This document shows positions 1 through 8,531 of a stretch of DNA of 64,000 nucleotides, piece by piece. The DNA is from an uncultured Maritimibacter sp. (GTDB taxonomy: Bacteria > Pseudomonadota > Alphaproteobacteria > Rhodobacterales > Rhodobacteraceae), in the NCBI GenBank assembly GCA_913063035.1, contig CAJXYS010000009.1, forward strand, positions 28,650 through 92,649, in the 5' to 3' direction. Position 1 is the first letter of the stretch, and each line of letters opens with the position of its first letter. The translations under genes and the position numbers were made by a program. The notes under the pieces were generated by a model. It did no database searches, was not told where the DNA came from, and was given only the letters and a program-made list of their open reading frames with translations.

Positions 1-955
1 CATAGGGCTGGCCGCCGGCGCGGGGCGGGATCGCGCGGCCGACGAAACCGGCCAGGATGACCACGGTCAGGATGTAGGGCAGGGCCTGCATGAACTGCAC
101 GGGGATGGTACCGATCCCGGCGACGTCGATATTCTGGTAGCGGATGCCGATCGCTTCGAGCAGGCCGAAGAGGAGACAGGCCCAGAGCGCGTACCACGGC
201 CGCCATTTCGAGAAGATCAGCGCGGCGAGCGCGATGTAGCCCTTGCCCGCCGTCATGTCCCGCACGAAGCCAGCCGCCATGCCCGTCGCCAGGTAAGCCC
301 CGGCGAGCCCGCAGAGAAGCCCGCAGATCATCACCGCCCAGTAGCGCTGGCCGGTGACCGATACGCCCGCGGTGTCGACGGCGGCCGGGTTCTCGCCCAC
401 CGCCCGCAGACGCAGCCCGAAGCGGGTGCGGAACAGCACCCACCAGGTCGCCGGGACCGCGAGGACGGCGATATAGACCAGCAGCGTGTGCCCCGAGATC
501 AGCTCGGCGTAGACCGGGCCGATCACGGGAACGCCCGAAAGGGTCTCGGCGAAGGGCAACTCGAGCCGGGCGAAGCGCCCGTCGCCGGACAGCGCCGGCG
601 TCTGTCCGCCAAGCCCGAACCAGCTCTGGCCGATGAAGGCCGTGAGTCCCGAGGCGAGGAAGTTGATCGCCACCCCCGAGATCAGCTGGTTGCCCCGGAA
701 GGTGATGGAGGCCAGCCCATGGATGAGTGCCAGAACCAGCGACGCCGCCGTGCCCGCCAGGAGGCCGAGCCAGACCGAACCCGTCACCGCCGCGACCGCC
801 GCCGAGAAGAAGGCCGAGGCCAGCATCTTGCCCTCGAGGCCGATGTCGAAGATGCCCGAACGTTCCGAGAAGAGCCCGGCGAGGCAGGCCAGCAGCAGCG
901 GCGCGGCAAGCCGCAGCGTGGAGTCGAGGATTTGCAGGATCGTGGCGAAATCCAT
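1..955 (-). CDS. BMP-type nucleoside ABC transporter, permease 2 (partial)
   Basis: Inner-membrane permease of the BMP-family (nucleoside/purine) importer encoded with the next three genes. It starts at 955 (MDFATILQILDSTLRLAAPL) and is still open at base 1, so the C-terminus is missing. The visible part is strongly hydrophobic with many membrane segments. It contains the conserved stretches LFSERSGIFDIGLEGKM and, further on, FRTRFGLRLRAVGENPAAVD, which mark the permease family of ribose/nucleoside importers. The start codon shares one base with the stop of the preceding permease gene (TGATG), so translation is coupled. Substrate is inferred from family only. Confidence 0.9.
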   Translation of the reverse strand, partial: MDFATILQILDSTLRLAAPLLLACLAGLFSERSGIFDIGLEGKMLASAFFSAAVAAVTGSVWLGLLAGTAASLVLALIHGLASITFRGNQLISGVAINFLASGLTAFIGQSWFGLGGQTPALSGDGRFARLELPFAETLSGVPVIGPVYAELISGHTLLVYIAVLAVPATWWVLFRTRFGLRLRAVGENPAAVDTAGVSVTGQRYWAVMICGLLCGLAGAYLATGMAAGFVRDMTAGKGYIALAALIFSKWRPWYALWACLLFGLLEAIGIRYQNIDVAGIGTIPVQFMQALPYILTVVILAGFVGRAIPPRAGGQPY

Positions 956-2061
956 CACGCTTTCCCTTTCCGCCGGCGGCGCAGGCCAAGGAACAGGTTC
1001 TCCATCGGGATGCGGACCATGTTGTCGAGCGCGCCGGTGAACAGGATCACCAGCGCCTGGATGACGAGGATCATCTCGCGCGAGACGGCGGGCATCTCGA
1101 ACTGAAGCTCGACGCCGCCCTGGTAGAGCATCCCGAAGAGCACCGCCGCCAGGAACACGCCGAAGGGATGCGAGCGCCCCATCAGCGCCACCGCGATCCC
1201 CACGAAGCCCGCGCCCTGGACGTGATCGATCACCAGACGCTCGCCCTCGCCGACGACGGTGTTGACCGCCATCAGCCCGGCCAGCCCGCCGGAGATGAGC
1301 ATCGCCGCCATGATGATCCGGGTGGGCGAGATGCCGGCATAGACCGCCGCCGGTTCACTGTGCCCGAAGGCCCGGATCGCGAAGCCGAGCCGCGTGCGCC
1401 AGATCAGCGCCCAGACCCCGACCGATGCCAGGATCGCCAGCAGGAAGCTGATATTGACCGGGGGTGATTTCGAGTAGGGGATGCCGATCCAGCCGAGCAT
1501 GTCATGGGCCGACGGCAGGTGCGCGCCTTCGGGAAAGCGCGCGGTCTCGGGGGCCATCGAGCCCGGCACCTTGATCACGTTGACCAGCAGGTAGACCAGC
1601 AGCGCCGCGGCGATGAAGTTGAACATGATCGTGGTGATCACGATATGGCTGCCGCGCCGGGCCTGCAGCCAGGCCGGGATCGCCGCCCAGGCCGCGCCGA
1701 ACAGCGCGGCGCCCAGGATCGTCGCGGGCAGCGCCAGCGCCCAGTGCGGCCAGGGCACCGAGAGCGCCACGAGCGCCGCGCCGAGCCCGCCGACCAGCGC
1801 CTGGCCTTCGCCGCCGATGTTGAACATGCGCGCGTGGAAGGCCACCGCGACCGCGAGCCCGGTGAAAATGAAGTTGGTGGCGTGGAAGAGCGTATATCCC
1901 CAGGCCGTCGCGCTGCCGACCGAGCCGCGCAGCATGATCTGCATCGCCTCGACCGGGTTCTCGCCGATCGAGAGCACCACGAGCCCCGAGACGAAGAAGG
2001 CCAGGACCAGGTTGATGAGCGGGACGAGGACGATATCGGCCCAGCGGGGCATTCTGTCCAT
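955..2061 (-). CDS. BMP-type nucleoside ABC transporter, permease 1
   Basis: 368-residue inner-membrane permease that pairs with the downstream permease to form the channel of a BMP-type importer. The chain is hydrophobic throughout, and contains MFNIGGEGQALVGGLGAAL and WRTRLGFAIRAFGHSEPAAV, the two conserved blocks of this family. The C-terminus ends in a basic RRRRKGKA tail on the cytoplasmic side. Start at 2061 overlaps the ATPase stop by one base (TGATG); an alternative in-frame ATG lies nine bases further in. Third gene of a four-gene operon. In characterised relatives these systems import nucleosides or purines; the exact substrate cannot be read from sequence. Confidence 0.9.
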   Translation of the reverse strand: MDRMPRWADIVLVPLINLVLAFFVSGLVVLSIGENPVEAMQIMLRGSVGSATAWGYTLFHATNFIFTGLAVAVAFHARMFNIGGEGQALVGGLGAALVALSVPWPHWALALPATILGAALFGAAWAAIPAWLQARRGSHIVITTIMFNFIAAALLVYLLVNVIKVPGSMAPETARFPEGAHLPSAHDMLGWIGIPYSKSPPVNISFLLAILASVGVWALIWRTRLGFAIRAFGHSEPAAVYAGISPTRIIMAAMLISGGLAGLMAVNTVVGEGERLVIDHVQGAGFVGIAVALMGRSHPFGVFLAAVLFGMLYQGGVELQFEMPAVSREMILVIQALVILFTGALDNMVRIPMENLFLGLRRRRKGKA

Positions 2062-3632
2062 CAGGCGACCTCCCCGGCGTCGGACTGCATACCGGCCATC
2101 AGCAGGCCAAGCTCGCGTTCGTCGGTCTCGGCCGTGATCCGTTCGCCCATGATGCGCCCGTCGAACATCACCGCGACCCGGTCGCTGATCGAGAAGATCT
2201 CCTCCAGCTCGACGCTGACCAGCAGGATCGCCTTTCCGGTGTCCCGAAGCCGGACGATTTCACGATGGATGAACTCGATCGCGCCGATATCGACGCCGCG
2301 CGTCGGCTGGCCCACCAGCAGCAGGTCCGGGTTTCGCTCGATCTCGCGGGCGAGCACGATCTTCTGCTGGTTCCCGCCCGAGAAGTTCCTGGCCTCGAGT
2401 TCCGGGTTCGGCGGGCGCACATCGTAGCGGGCCATCTTGTCGGCGGTCTCGCCGCGCATCGCGGCGTTGTCCATCAGGAGCGCGTTTCGGTTGTAGGCCG
2501 GGTCGTTGTGATAGCCGAAGGCCATGTTCTCCCAGGCGAAGAATTCCATGATCAGCCCGAGCCGCTGTCGGTCCTCCGGCACATGGGCGATGCCGCGCGC
2601 GCGGCGTTCCTGGCCGTTGGCGCCGGTGCTGAGGTCGAGTCTCTGCCCGTTCACGCGCACGTCGCCGGTGCCCGGGGAGATGCCGCCGAGAACCTCCAGC
2701 AGTTCCGACTGGCCGTTTCCGGCGACCCCCGCGATACCGAGGATCTCGCCGGCCCGCACCTCGAGCGAGATGCCCTTGAGCCGCTCGACGCCGTCGGCGT
2801 CCGTCACGCGCAGGTCGTCGACCTCGAGCACGGTTTTCCCCGGGCGCGCGGGCGGCTTTTCGACCCGCAACAGGACACGGCGCCCGACCATGGCCTCGGC
2901 CAGTTTCTCGGGGCTCGTTTCCGCGGTGCGCAGGGTCGCCGTCATCTCGCCGCGGCGCATGACGCTGACCGTGTCGGTCACGTCCATGATCTCGCGCAGC
3001 TTGTGGGTGATCAGGATGATCGTCTTCCCCTCGCGCTTGAGGTTGCGCAGGATACGGAAGAGGTGATCGGCCTCCGACGGGGTCAGCACGCCGGTGGGTT
3101 CGTCGAGGATCAGGATCTCGGCCTGGCGGAAGAGCGCCTTGAGGATCTCGACCCGCTGCTGGTGCCCGACGCTGAGCGTCTCGATCCTGGCGTCGGGGTC
3201 CACGTTCAGCTCGTACTCGGCGGCGAGTTCCTTCAGCAGCCCGCGCGCCCGCGCCAGCGATGGGCGCAGCAGCGCGCCGTCCTCGGCGCCCAGCACCACG
3301 TTTTCCAGCACGCTGAAATTCTGCACCAGCTTGAAATGCTGGTGAACCATCCCGATCCCGGCCCTGATCGCCGCCTGGCTGTCCGGGATCGGCGTCTGCC
3401 GGCCATTGACGCATATCTCCCCGGCATCGGCCTTGTAGAAACCGTAGAGGATCGACATCAGGGTCGACTTGCCGGCGCCGTTCTCGCCGACGATCCCGTG
3501 AATCGTCCCGGGCGCGACCGACAGCGAGATGTCCCTGTTCGCCTGAACCGGGCCGAAGGCCTTGGAGATGCCTTTCAGTTCAATGGCGGGGGCGGCAGTT
3601 TCCTGCCGCCCCGGATCCTGTTCCATTGTCAC
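2061..3632 (-). CDS. BMP-type nucleoside ABC transporter, tandem ATPase
   Basis: 523-residue cytoplasmic ATPase with two fused ABC domains, the usual arrangement for sugar/nucleoside importers. The first domain has Walker A GENGAGKST, signature LSVGHQQRVEI and Walker B ILILDEPTGVLTP. The second has GVAGNGQSEL in place of Walker A, signature NFSGGNQQKIVLAREI and a degenerate Walker B, LLLVGQPTRGVDIG. An asymmetric pair with a weak second site is normal for this family. The gene starts 12 bases after the substrate-binding protein gene and overlaps the next permease by one base. Confidence 0.93.
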   Translation of the reverse strand: MTMEQDPGRQETAAPAIELKGISKAFGPVQANRDISLSVAPGTIHGIVGENGAGKSTLMSILYGFYKADAGEICVNGRQTPIPDSQAAIRAGIGMVHQHFKLVQNFSVLENVVLGAEDGALLRPSLARARGLLKELAAEYELNVDPDARIETLSVGHQQRVEILKALFRQAEILILDEPTGVLTPSEADHLFRILRNLKREGKTIILITHKLREIMDVTDTVSVMRRGEMTATLRTAETSPEKLAEAMVGRRVLLRVEKPPARPGKTVLEVDDLRVTDADGVERLKGISLEVRAGEILGIAGVAGNGQSELLEVLGGISPGTGDVRVNGQRLDLSTGANGQERRARGIAHVPEDRQRLGLIMEFFAWENMAFGYHNDPAYNRNALLMDNAAMRGETADKMARYDVRPPNPELEARNFSGGNQQKIVLAREIERNPDLLLVGQPTRGVDIGAIEFIHREIVRLRDTGKAILLVSVELEEIFSISDRVAVMFDGRIMGERITAETDERELGLLMAGMQSDAGEVA

Positions 3633-3644
3633 GGGAACCGTCCC

Positions 3645-4634
3645 TTACTTCACCGGGCACTCGTTATTCGACATGTAGTCATGCACCGCGACGTCGCCGG
3701 AGATGATCTTTGCCTTGGCGTCCTCGACCGCGGCCATCATCTCGTCGGAGACGAGCGCCTGGTTGTGCTCGTCCACGGCCACGCCGACGCCGTCGTTCGA
3801 CAGGTCCAGCACGTGGATGCCGGTCTCGACGTCAGGACCGGCCGCGAAGGCGTTGTAGACGGCCACGTCGACCCGCTTGAGCATCGAGGTCAGGACGGAC
3901 CCCGGATGCAGGTAGTTCTGGTTCGAGTCGACGCCGATGCCGAGGATGCCCTCGTCGGCCGCCGCCTGCAGAACGCCCACACCGGTGCCGCCGGCTGCGT
4001 GATAGACCACGTCGGCCCCCTGCGAGACCTGCGCGCGGGTCAGCTCGGCGCCCTTGACCGGGTCGTTCCAGGCAGCCGGCGTGGTGCCGGTCATGTTCTG
4101 GATCACCGTGGCGTCGGGGGTCACCGACTTGACGCCCTGCACGAAGCCGCAGGCGAATTTGCGGATCAGCGGGATGTCCATGCCGCCGATGAAGCCCACG
4201 GTGCCCGACTCGGAGGCCATCGCGGCCATCTTGCCCACGAGGTACGAGCCCTGGTGCTCGGCGAAGACGACGGAGCGGACATTCGGCTGGTCGACGACCA
4301 TGTCGATGATGACGAACTTGGTGTCGGGGAAGTCCGGCGCCACGTTCTCGACCGCCGAGGCGAAGGCGAAACCGGTCATGACGATCGGGTTCGAGCCGCC
4401 ATCGGCGAAACGGCGCAGCGCCTGCTCGCGTTGCGCCTCGGACTGCAGCTCGATCTCGCGATAGCTCTCGCCGGTTTCGTCACCCCAACGCTTGGCGCCG
4501 TTGAAGGCCGCCTCGTTGAAGGATTTGTCGAATTTGCCGCCCAGATCAAAGATAAGCGCCGGTTCCGCCACGGCGCCGACCGCACCCATCGCCAGCGCCG
4601 CCATGGCGCCAAGACATGTTTTCATGAAGGTCAT
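3645..4634 (-). CDS. BMP family substrate-binding lipoprotein/periplasmic protein
   Basis: 329-residue BMP (Bmp/PnrA-like) binding protein that delivers the substrate to the permeases encoded downstream. The N-terminus MTFMKTCLGAMAALAMGAVGAVAEP is a signal peptide; there is no cysteine lipobox, so it is probably free in the periplasm. Family blocks include FDLGGKFDKSFNEAAFNGAKRW and GFIGGMDIPLIRKFACGFVQG. Start at 4634 has GGGAG six bases upstream; ATG three codons later is possible. It is the first gene of the operon, so the promoter should lie in 4635-4788. Confidence 0.92.
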   Translation of the reverse strand: MTFMKTCLGAMAALAMGAVGAVAEPALIFDLGGKFDKSFNEAAFNGAKRWGDETGESYREIELQSEAQREQALRRFADGGSNPIVMTGFAFASAVENVAPDFPDTKFVIIDMVVDQPNVRSVVFAEHQGSYLVGKMAAMASESGTVGFIGGMDIPLIRKFACGFVQGVKSVTPDATVIQNMTGTTPAAWNDPVKGAELTRAQVSQGADVVYHAAGGTGVGVLQAAADEGILGIGVDSNQNYLHPGSVLTSMLKRVDVAVYNAFAAGPDVETGIHVLDLSNDGVGVAVDEHNQALVSDEMMAAVEDAKAKIISGDVAVHDYMSNNECPVK

Positions 4635-4714
4635 ACCACACTCCCGGTTGTGTTGTCTGGCGGCGCCGGTGGCGGCGCGCCGGAGTCCGGTCGCACAGGC
4701 GCCGGATCACAAGC

Positions 4715-4745
4715 AGTTTAGGACCGAGGCCAGCGAAAGGGTCAA
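4715..4745 (-). promoter_or_regulatory. Possible promoter of the BMP importer operon
   Basis: On the minus strand a TTGACC (4745-4740) is followed after 19 bases by TAAACT (4720-4715), in the otherwise featureless 154-bp gap upstream of the binding-protein gene. The -35 is good, but the spacer is long for a housekeeping promoter and the -10 is weak. It could be suboptimal, activator-dependent, or chance. Confidence 0.35.
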
Positions 4746-4788
4746 CAGCTTTTTGCACCGCCGACGCGCCGCGGGAGGTGACCCAGCG

Positions 4789-5208
4789 TCAATCTCCGCT
4801 GAGCGATTTCGTCAGCACCAGCGCGTCGCTGCGCCGCTTGTCCGGGGCGGTGTAGTAATCGGGCCGGCGGCCGCTCTCTTCATAGCCCGCCCCCGCGTAG
4901 AGCGCCCGTGCCGCCGCGTTGTCGTCTGCGACCTCGAGGAACAGGCGGGTCGCGCCCCTTGCCGCCACGGCGGTTTCGAAGGCAGCCAGCACCGCCCGGC
5001 CGCGCCCCGCGCGTCGCAGGGACGGCGGCACGGCGATGGTCAGGAGTTCGGCCTCGTCCAGCGTCACCCGGCCAAGCGCGATGCCCTCGGCGTCGCCCAC
5101 GAGCAGGATGCCGGGACTGTCGAGAAGGGTGGCGAATTCCGCCGCGCTCCAGGGGCGCGAGGTGGTGAAGGCTGCGGCATGGAGCGCCGCCAGCGCCGCG
5201 GGTGTCAT
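4789..5208 (-). CDS. rimI: Ribosomal-protein-alanine N-acetyltransferase RimI
   Basis: 139-residue GNAT acetyltransferase. It has the acetyl-CoA loop as VPPSLRRAGRGRAVLAAFE, followed by LEVADDNAAARALYAGAGYEESGRRPDYY, the typical C-terminal half of RimI. The start at 5208 is chosen because it overlaps the tsaB stop in an ATGA junction and matches the normal family start; longer in-frame readings add only a low-complexity tail. It is the last gene of nfuA-tsaB-rimI, and the tsaB-rimI pairing is common in bacteria and supports both calls. RimI acetylates the N-terminal alanine of ribosomal protein S18 in E. coli. Confidence 0.88.
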   Translation of the reverse strand: MTPAALAALHAAAFTTSRPWSAAEFATLLDSPGILLVGDAEGIALGRVTLDEAELLTIAVPPSLRRAGRGRAVLAAFETAVAARGATRLFLEVADDNAAARALYAGAGYEESGRRPDYYTAPDKRRSDALVLTKSLSGD

Positions 5209-5858
5209 GGCAGGATCACGGGCGGCGCCTCGGCGGGCGGCGCCGCGTCCGCGGGACGAACATAGAGCGGTGCCGGGCGCGGCTGCCTGCGCCCCAGCCG
5301 CCGCGCGGCGACCCGGGCGATGGCGACGGCGCACGGGTCGGCCGGCGCGCGGACCGCGCTGCCCAGCCGTGCCGCCAGCGTTTCGGCGGCATGGCCGATG
5401 CAGGGGGTTCCGGCCGGCGCCGGCAACGCGACCGTGTCCGGCGCGCCCAGCACCGGGTCCAGCGGCCGGTCGTCCCCGGCGAGCGCCAGGTAGGCGAGAC
5501 CGCGCCGTGCGTCCAGACTGGCCAGCACGGGGCCGGGCTGGCCTTCGGCCAGCGCATCGAAGCCCGCCACGCCGATCGCGGGGATCCCGAGCGACAGCGC
5601 GAGCCCGCGCGCCGCGGCGACGGATATGCGCACGCCGGTAAAGTTCCCGGGGCCGATCCCGACGCCGATACCGGCGAGATCGCGCCAGCCGGCGCCCGCC
5701 TCCGAGAGCAGCTCCTCGAGCAGCGGGAAGAGCCGTTCGGCCTGTCCGCGCCCCATCTCCTCGTGCCGGCGCGCAACGGGATCGTCACCGCAAAGCAAAG
5801 CGGCCGCGCAATGCGCGGCCGATGTATCGAAGCCCAGGACGAGCGGCTCAGGCGGCAA
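5205..5858 (-). CDS. tsaB: tRNA threonylcarbamoyladenosine biosynthesis protein TsaB
   Basis: 217-residue ASKHA-fold partner of TsaD/TsaE in making t6A37 on ANN-decoding tRNAs. Family features are LGFDTSAAHCAAALL at the start, the RLFPLLEELL stretch, and GVGIGPGNFTGVRISVAAARGLAL. The best start is a TTG at 5858, which overlaps the end of nfuA by 11 bases; no nearby ATG gives the conserved N-terminus. It overlaps rimI by four bases. TsaB is a degenerate, non-catalytic relative of TsaD. Confidence 0.9.
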   Translation of the reverse strand: MPPEPLVLGFDTSAAHCAAALLCGDDPVARRHEEMGRGQAERLFPLLEELLSEAGAGWRDLAGIGVGIGPGNFTGVRISVAAARGLALSLGIPAIGVAGFDALAEGQPGPVLASLDARRGLAYLALAGDDRPLDPVLGAPDTVALPAPAGTPCIGHAAETLAARLGSAVRAPADPCAVAIARVAARRLGRRQPRPAPLYVRPADAAPPAEAPPVILP

Positions 5859-6408
5859 CCGGGCGGACCTCGATCACTTCGGGGATGTAGTGGCGCAGAA
5901 GGTTCTCGATCCCCATCTTCAGCGTCAGCGTCGACGACGGGCACCCGGCGCAGGCGCCCTGCATGTGCAGGTAGACGATGCCGCGATCGAAACCGTGGAA
6001 GGTGATGTCGCCCCCGTCCTGCGCCACGGCCGGGCGCACCCGGGTGTCGAGCAGTTCCTTGATCTGGTTCACGATCTCGGAATCCGGGCCGTCATGGGCG
6101 GCGTGAGCGCTTTCCTCGCGCTCGCCTTCGAGAACCGGGTCACCGGACTGGAAATGCTCCATGATCGCGCCGAGGATGGCAGGCTTCACATGCTCCCAAG
6201 CGACCGCGTCATCCTTGGTCACGGTGACGAAATCATGCCCGAGAAACACGCCCGTCACGCCGTCATTGGCGAAGATACGCCGGGCGAGGGGCGATTTCTG
6301 CGCCGCGTCGAGCGTCGGGAAATCGGCTGTCCCGCCGTCGAGGACGGCCTGGCCGGGCAGGAATTTCAGCGTTGCGGGGTTCGGTGTCGATTCCGTCTGG
6401 ATGAACAT
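5848..6408 (-). CDS. nfuA: NifU-family Fe-S cluster carrier (NfuA type)
   Basis: 186-residue protein with an N-terminal Nfu domain (MFIQTESTPNPATLKFLPG) and a C-terminal NifU domain that holds the CxxC motif GACAGCPSS (Cys153 and Cys156). A dimer binds a 4Fe-4S cluster at this motif and passes it to target proteins. Start at 6408 has AGGAGG just upstream; the longer reading to 6447 lacks conservation and would run through the ribosome-binding site. First gene of a run with tsaB and rimI. An Irr-type iron box and a TTGACA promoter lie just upstream, which fits iron control of cluster assembly. Confidence 0.93.
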   Translation of the reverse strand: MFIQTESTPNPATLKFLPGQAVLDGGTADFPTLDAAQKSPLARRIFANDGVTGVFLGHDFVTVTKDDAVAWEHVKPAILGAIMEHFQSGDPVLEGEREESAHAAHDGPDSEIVNQIKELLDTRVRPAVAQDGGDITFHGFDRGIVYLHMQGACAGCPSSTLTLKMGIENLLRHYIPEVIEVRPVAA

Positions 6409-6431
6409 GTGCGCCTCCTGGGTATGAACAG

Positions 6432-6460
6432 GATATGCGCGCCGCATCGCATGGTGTCAA
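6432..6460 (-). promoter_or_regulatory. Promoter of nfuA-tsaB-rimI
   Basis: Minus-strand TTGACA (6460-6455), 17-base spacer, then CATATC (6437-6432). The consensus -35 is perfect and the -10 weak. It sits directly downstream of the Irr-type box and about 24 bases ahead of the nfuA start. Confidence 0.55.
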
Positions 6461-6462
6461 GA

Positions 6463-6479
6463 TTTAGAACAATTCTAAA
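6463..6479. promoter_or_regulatory. Irr-type iron control element (ICE) upstream of nfuA
   Basis: Perfect inverted repeat TTTAGAA-CAA-TTCTAAA in a very GC-rich background. It matches the ICE consensus I recall for the alphaproteobacterial iron regulator Irr (TTTAGAA-N3-TTCTAAA). It abuts the -35 of the nfuA promoter on its upstream side and lies just past the stop of the usp gene, so nfuA is the obvious target. Binding is inferred from the match; no irr gene is in this window. Confidence 0.8.
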
Positions 6480-6485
6480 AGCGGC

Positions 6486-6941
6486 TCAGGCAACTGCCTC
6501 GATCTCGTCCTTGCTGAGCCCGCCGGGCACGATCGTGATCGGGATGGGCAGCGTTCCCGACGTCCGGCTCAGTTGGCTGACAAGCGGGCCGGGCCCGTCA
6601 CGTGACACGCCCGCGCCCAGGACCAGCACGCCGATGTCGCGATCCTCCTCGATCTGGGCGAGGATCTCGGGCACCGCCTCGCCCTCGCGGATGACCAGTT
6701 CCGGGTCCACCTGCTGACGGTCGCGCATCCATTTCGCGAACACCTCGAAATGGGCGTTGATGCGCTCGCGCGCCTCTTCGCGCATGATGTCGCCCACGCC
6801 GATCCAGTGCTGGAATTCCTCGGGCGGGATGATGGCCAGGATCTGGACGCCCCCTTTCGTGCGCGCCGCGCGCATCGCGGCGAAGCGCATGGCATTCAGG
6901 CATTCCTTGCTGTCGTCGAGCACGACGAGAAACTTGCGCAT
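6486..6941 (-). CDS. Universal stress protein (UspA family)
   Basis: 151-residue single-domain Usp. It begins MRKFLVVLDDSKECLNAMRFAAMRAA, the family's first strand and helix, and ends with a VLVLGAGVSRDGPGPLVSQL stretch, which aligns with the nucleotide-binding loop but is not a clean GxxGxG-S/T. ATP binding is therefore uncertain. A clear ribosome-binding site (CGGAGG) precedes the ATG at 6941. It stands alone between nfuA and an aminotransferase gene; its stop lies seven bases from the Irr box that serves nfuA. Confidence 0.85.
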   Translation of the reverse strand: MRKFLVVLDDSKECLNAMRFAAMRAARTKGGVQILAIIPPEEFQHWIGVGDIMREEARERINAHFEVFAKWMRDRQQVDPELVIREGEAVPEILAQIEEDRDIGVLVLGAGVSRDGPGPLVSQLSRTSGTLPIPITIVPGGLSKDEIEAVA

Positions 6942-7003
6942 GGGTGGCCTCCGGTTGCCCGCGGCATGATTGCGGAAAGCGTGCCGTCCGGCAAGCCTTG
7001 TGC

Positions 7004-7867
7004 TTAGCCGGCGGAATGCGCCCAGTCCCAGTACAGCTCGCGCACCCGGCGGGTGACGGGCCCAACCTGGTAATGCGTGTCGTCGAACTGGGTGACCGGG
7101 GTGACCTTGCTCATGTTGCCGGACAGGAAGACCTCGTCGGCGGCCCGGAAGTCGTCGAAGGTCAGCACCGTCTCGTGCACGGCGACGCCCTCTGCCCCGA
7201 GGTTCGAGATGTGCCGCGCCCGCGTGATCCCGGCCAGGAAGGTGCCGTTCGCCACCGGCGTGAAGATCTCGCCGTCACGGACCATGAACACGTTGGCCGT
7301 CGCGCTCTCTGCCACGTTGCCGAGCGCGTCCGCGACCAGCGCGTTGCCGAAGCCCTTTCCGCGGGCCTCGGCAAGCATCCGGGCATTGTTGGGATAGAGA
7401 CAGCCCGCCTTGGCATTGACGACGGCGTCTTCCAGAACCGGGCGGCGGAAGCGGGTCGTGGTCAGCGTCGTGGTGGCCTCTGCCGGGGCCATCGGGATTT
7501 CCTCGAGGCAGATGCAGAAACCGGTGGCGCCCTGTTTCGGCACCACGCCAAGGTCGCCGCCGTGCAGCGCCCAGTACATCGGCCGGATATAGACCGCGCT
7601 TCCGGCGGGATAGGCCGTCAGGCCCTCGCGCACGATCTCGGCCATTTCGGCGGCGCCGGTGGTCGGGGTGATCATCAGCGCCTCGGCCGAGCGGTTCACA
7701 CGGGTGCAATGGGCCTCAAGATCGGGCGTGATTCCCTCGAAGTGCCGCGCGCCGTCGAAGACCGTGGTGCCGAGCCAGGCGCCGTGATCGGCCGCGTTCA
7801 TGACCTTCACGTCGCCGTCATGCCAGCGCCCGTCATACCAGGTGCGGATGTTCTGTCCCGTTGCCAT
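7004..7867 (-). CDS. ilvE: Branched-chain amino acid aminotransferase, class IV PLP enzyme
   Basis: 287-residue fold-type IV aminotransferase. The PLP lysine is Lys153 in DAVVNAKAGCLYPNNARM. Other family marks are FDGARHFEG near the N-terminus, YIRPMYWA, and VAESATANVFMVRDG with a following TPVANGTFLAGITR. These fit branched-chain aminotransferases, which make or break leucine, isoleucine and valine with glutamate as partner. D-amino-acid aminotransferase is a close relative, but the YIRPMYW and NAES-like blocks favour the branched-chain call. GGGAGG lies before the start. Confidence 0.85.
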   Translation of the reverse strand: MATGQNIRTWYDGRWHDGDVKVMNAADHGAWLGTTVFDGARHFEGITPDLEAHCTRVNRSAEALMITPTTGAAEMAEIVREGLTAYPAGSAVYIRPMYWALHGGDLGVVPKQGATGFCICLEEIPMAPAEATTTLTTTRFRRPVLEDAVVNAKAGCLYPNNARMLAEARGKGFGNALVADALGNVAESATANVFMVRDGEIFTPVANGTFLAGITRARHISNLGAEGVAVHETVLTFDDFRAADEVFLSGNMSKVTPVTQFDDTHYQVGPVTRRVRELYWDWAHSAG

Positions 7868-7933
7868 GCTGTCCTCCCGAAAATCGCCGGCATCTAACCA
7901 CCGCCGGGCGGGAGGGTCCAGAGCCGCCGGGAC

Positions 7934-8422
7934 CTATGCCTCCGCTTCGGCGAGAAGCGCGGCGACGTCGAGCGGCGCATTGATCATCGCCAAATGCCCG
8001 TCGCCATCGCGCGGCCAGTCCGACCGGGGCCGGTCGCGGTAGAGCTCGACGCCGTTGCCGTCCGGATCGCGCAGGTAGACGGCCTCGCTGACGCCGTGAT
8101 CGGCCGCGCCGTCGAGCGGGATGCCCGCCTCGGTCACGCGCCGCACCGCTTCCGCCAGCGCCGCGCGCGACGGGTAGAGAAAGGCCGTGTGGTACAGGCC
8201 TGTATGTCCCGGCGGCGGCGGTGTGCCGCCACGGCTCTCCCAGGTGTTGAGCCCGATATGGTGATGATATCCGCCGGCCGAGAGGAAAGCCGCGCCGGGA
8301 CCGTAGCGTTGCTGCAGCTCGAAGCCGAGAACGCCGGAATAGAAGGCGATGGCGCGGTCGAGATCGGCGACCTTCAGGTGCACATGCCCGATGCGGGTTT
8401 CGGGGTGGGTCGGGGCTGTCAT
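7934..8422 (-). CDS. VOC-family protein, glyoxalase/extradiol dioxygenase-like
   Basis: 162-residue vicinal-oxygen-chelate protein. The first repeat starts RIGHVHLKVADLDRAIAFYSGVLGFEL, and the second runs LYHTAFLYPSRAALAEAVRRV to YLRDPDGNGVELYRDRP. Metal-ligand positions His (GHVHLKV), His (LYHTAF) and Glu (GVELY) are present, so it probably binds a divalent metal. Resembles catechol 2,3-dioxygenase-like VOC proteins of unknown substrate. Alone on its strand with 108 bp to trpS; the neighbours give no functional clue. Confidence 0.8.
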   Translation of the reverse strand: MTAPTHPETRIGHVHLKVADLDRAIAFYSGVLGFELQQRYGPGAAFLSAGGYHHHIGLNTWESRGGTPPPPGHTGLYHTAFLYPSRAALAEAVRRVTEAGIPLDGAADHGVSEAVYLRDPDGNGVELYRDRPRSDWPRDGDGHLAMINAPLDVAALLAEAEA

Positions 8423-8531
8423 GGCGCGCTCTCCTGTTCGTCTCGACGCCAGGGTAAGCCCGTCGCCCCGGAAATGCGTCCCCGCTGAAAGCGCAGATGC
8501 TGTGCGCCGGCGCAGGCTCGCCGCGCGCCGC

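Noticed and set aside
2265..4721. 818-codon open frame on the plus strand across the BMP ATPase and binding-protein genes
   Set aside because: It is antisense to two clear genes; its residue make-up (Arg, Gly, His, Asp rich) is that of a GC-rich shadow frame and it has no recognisable domain.
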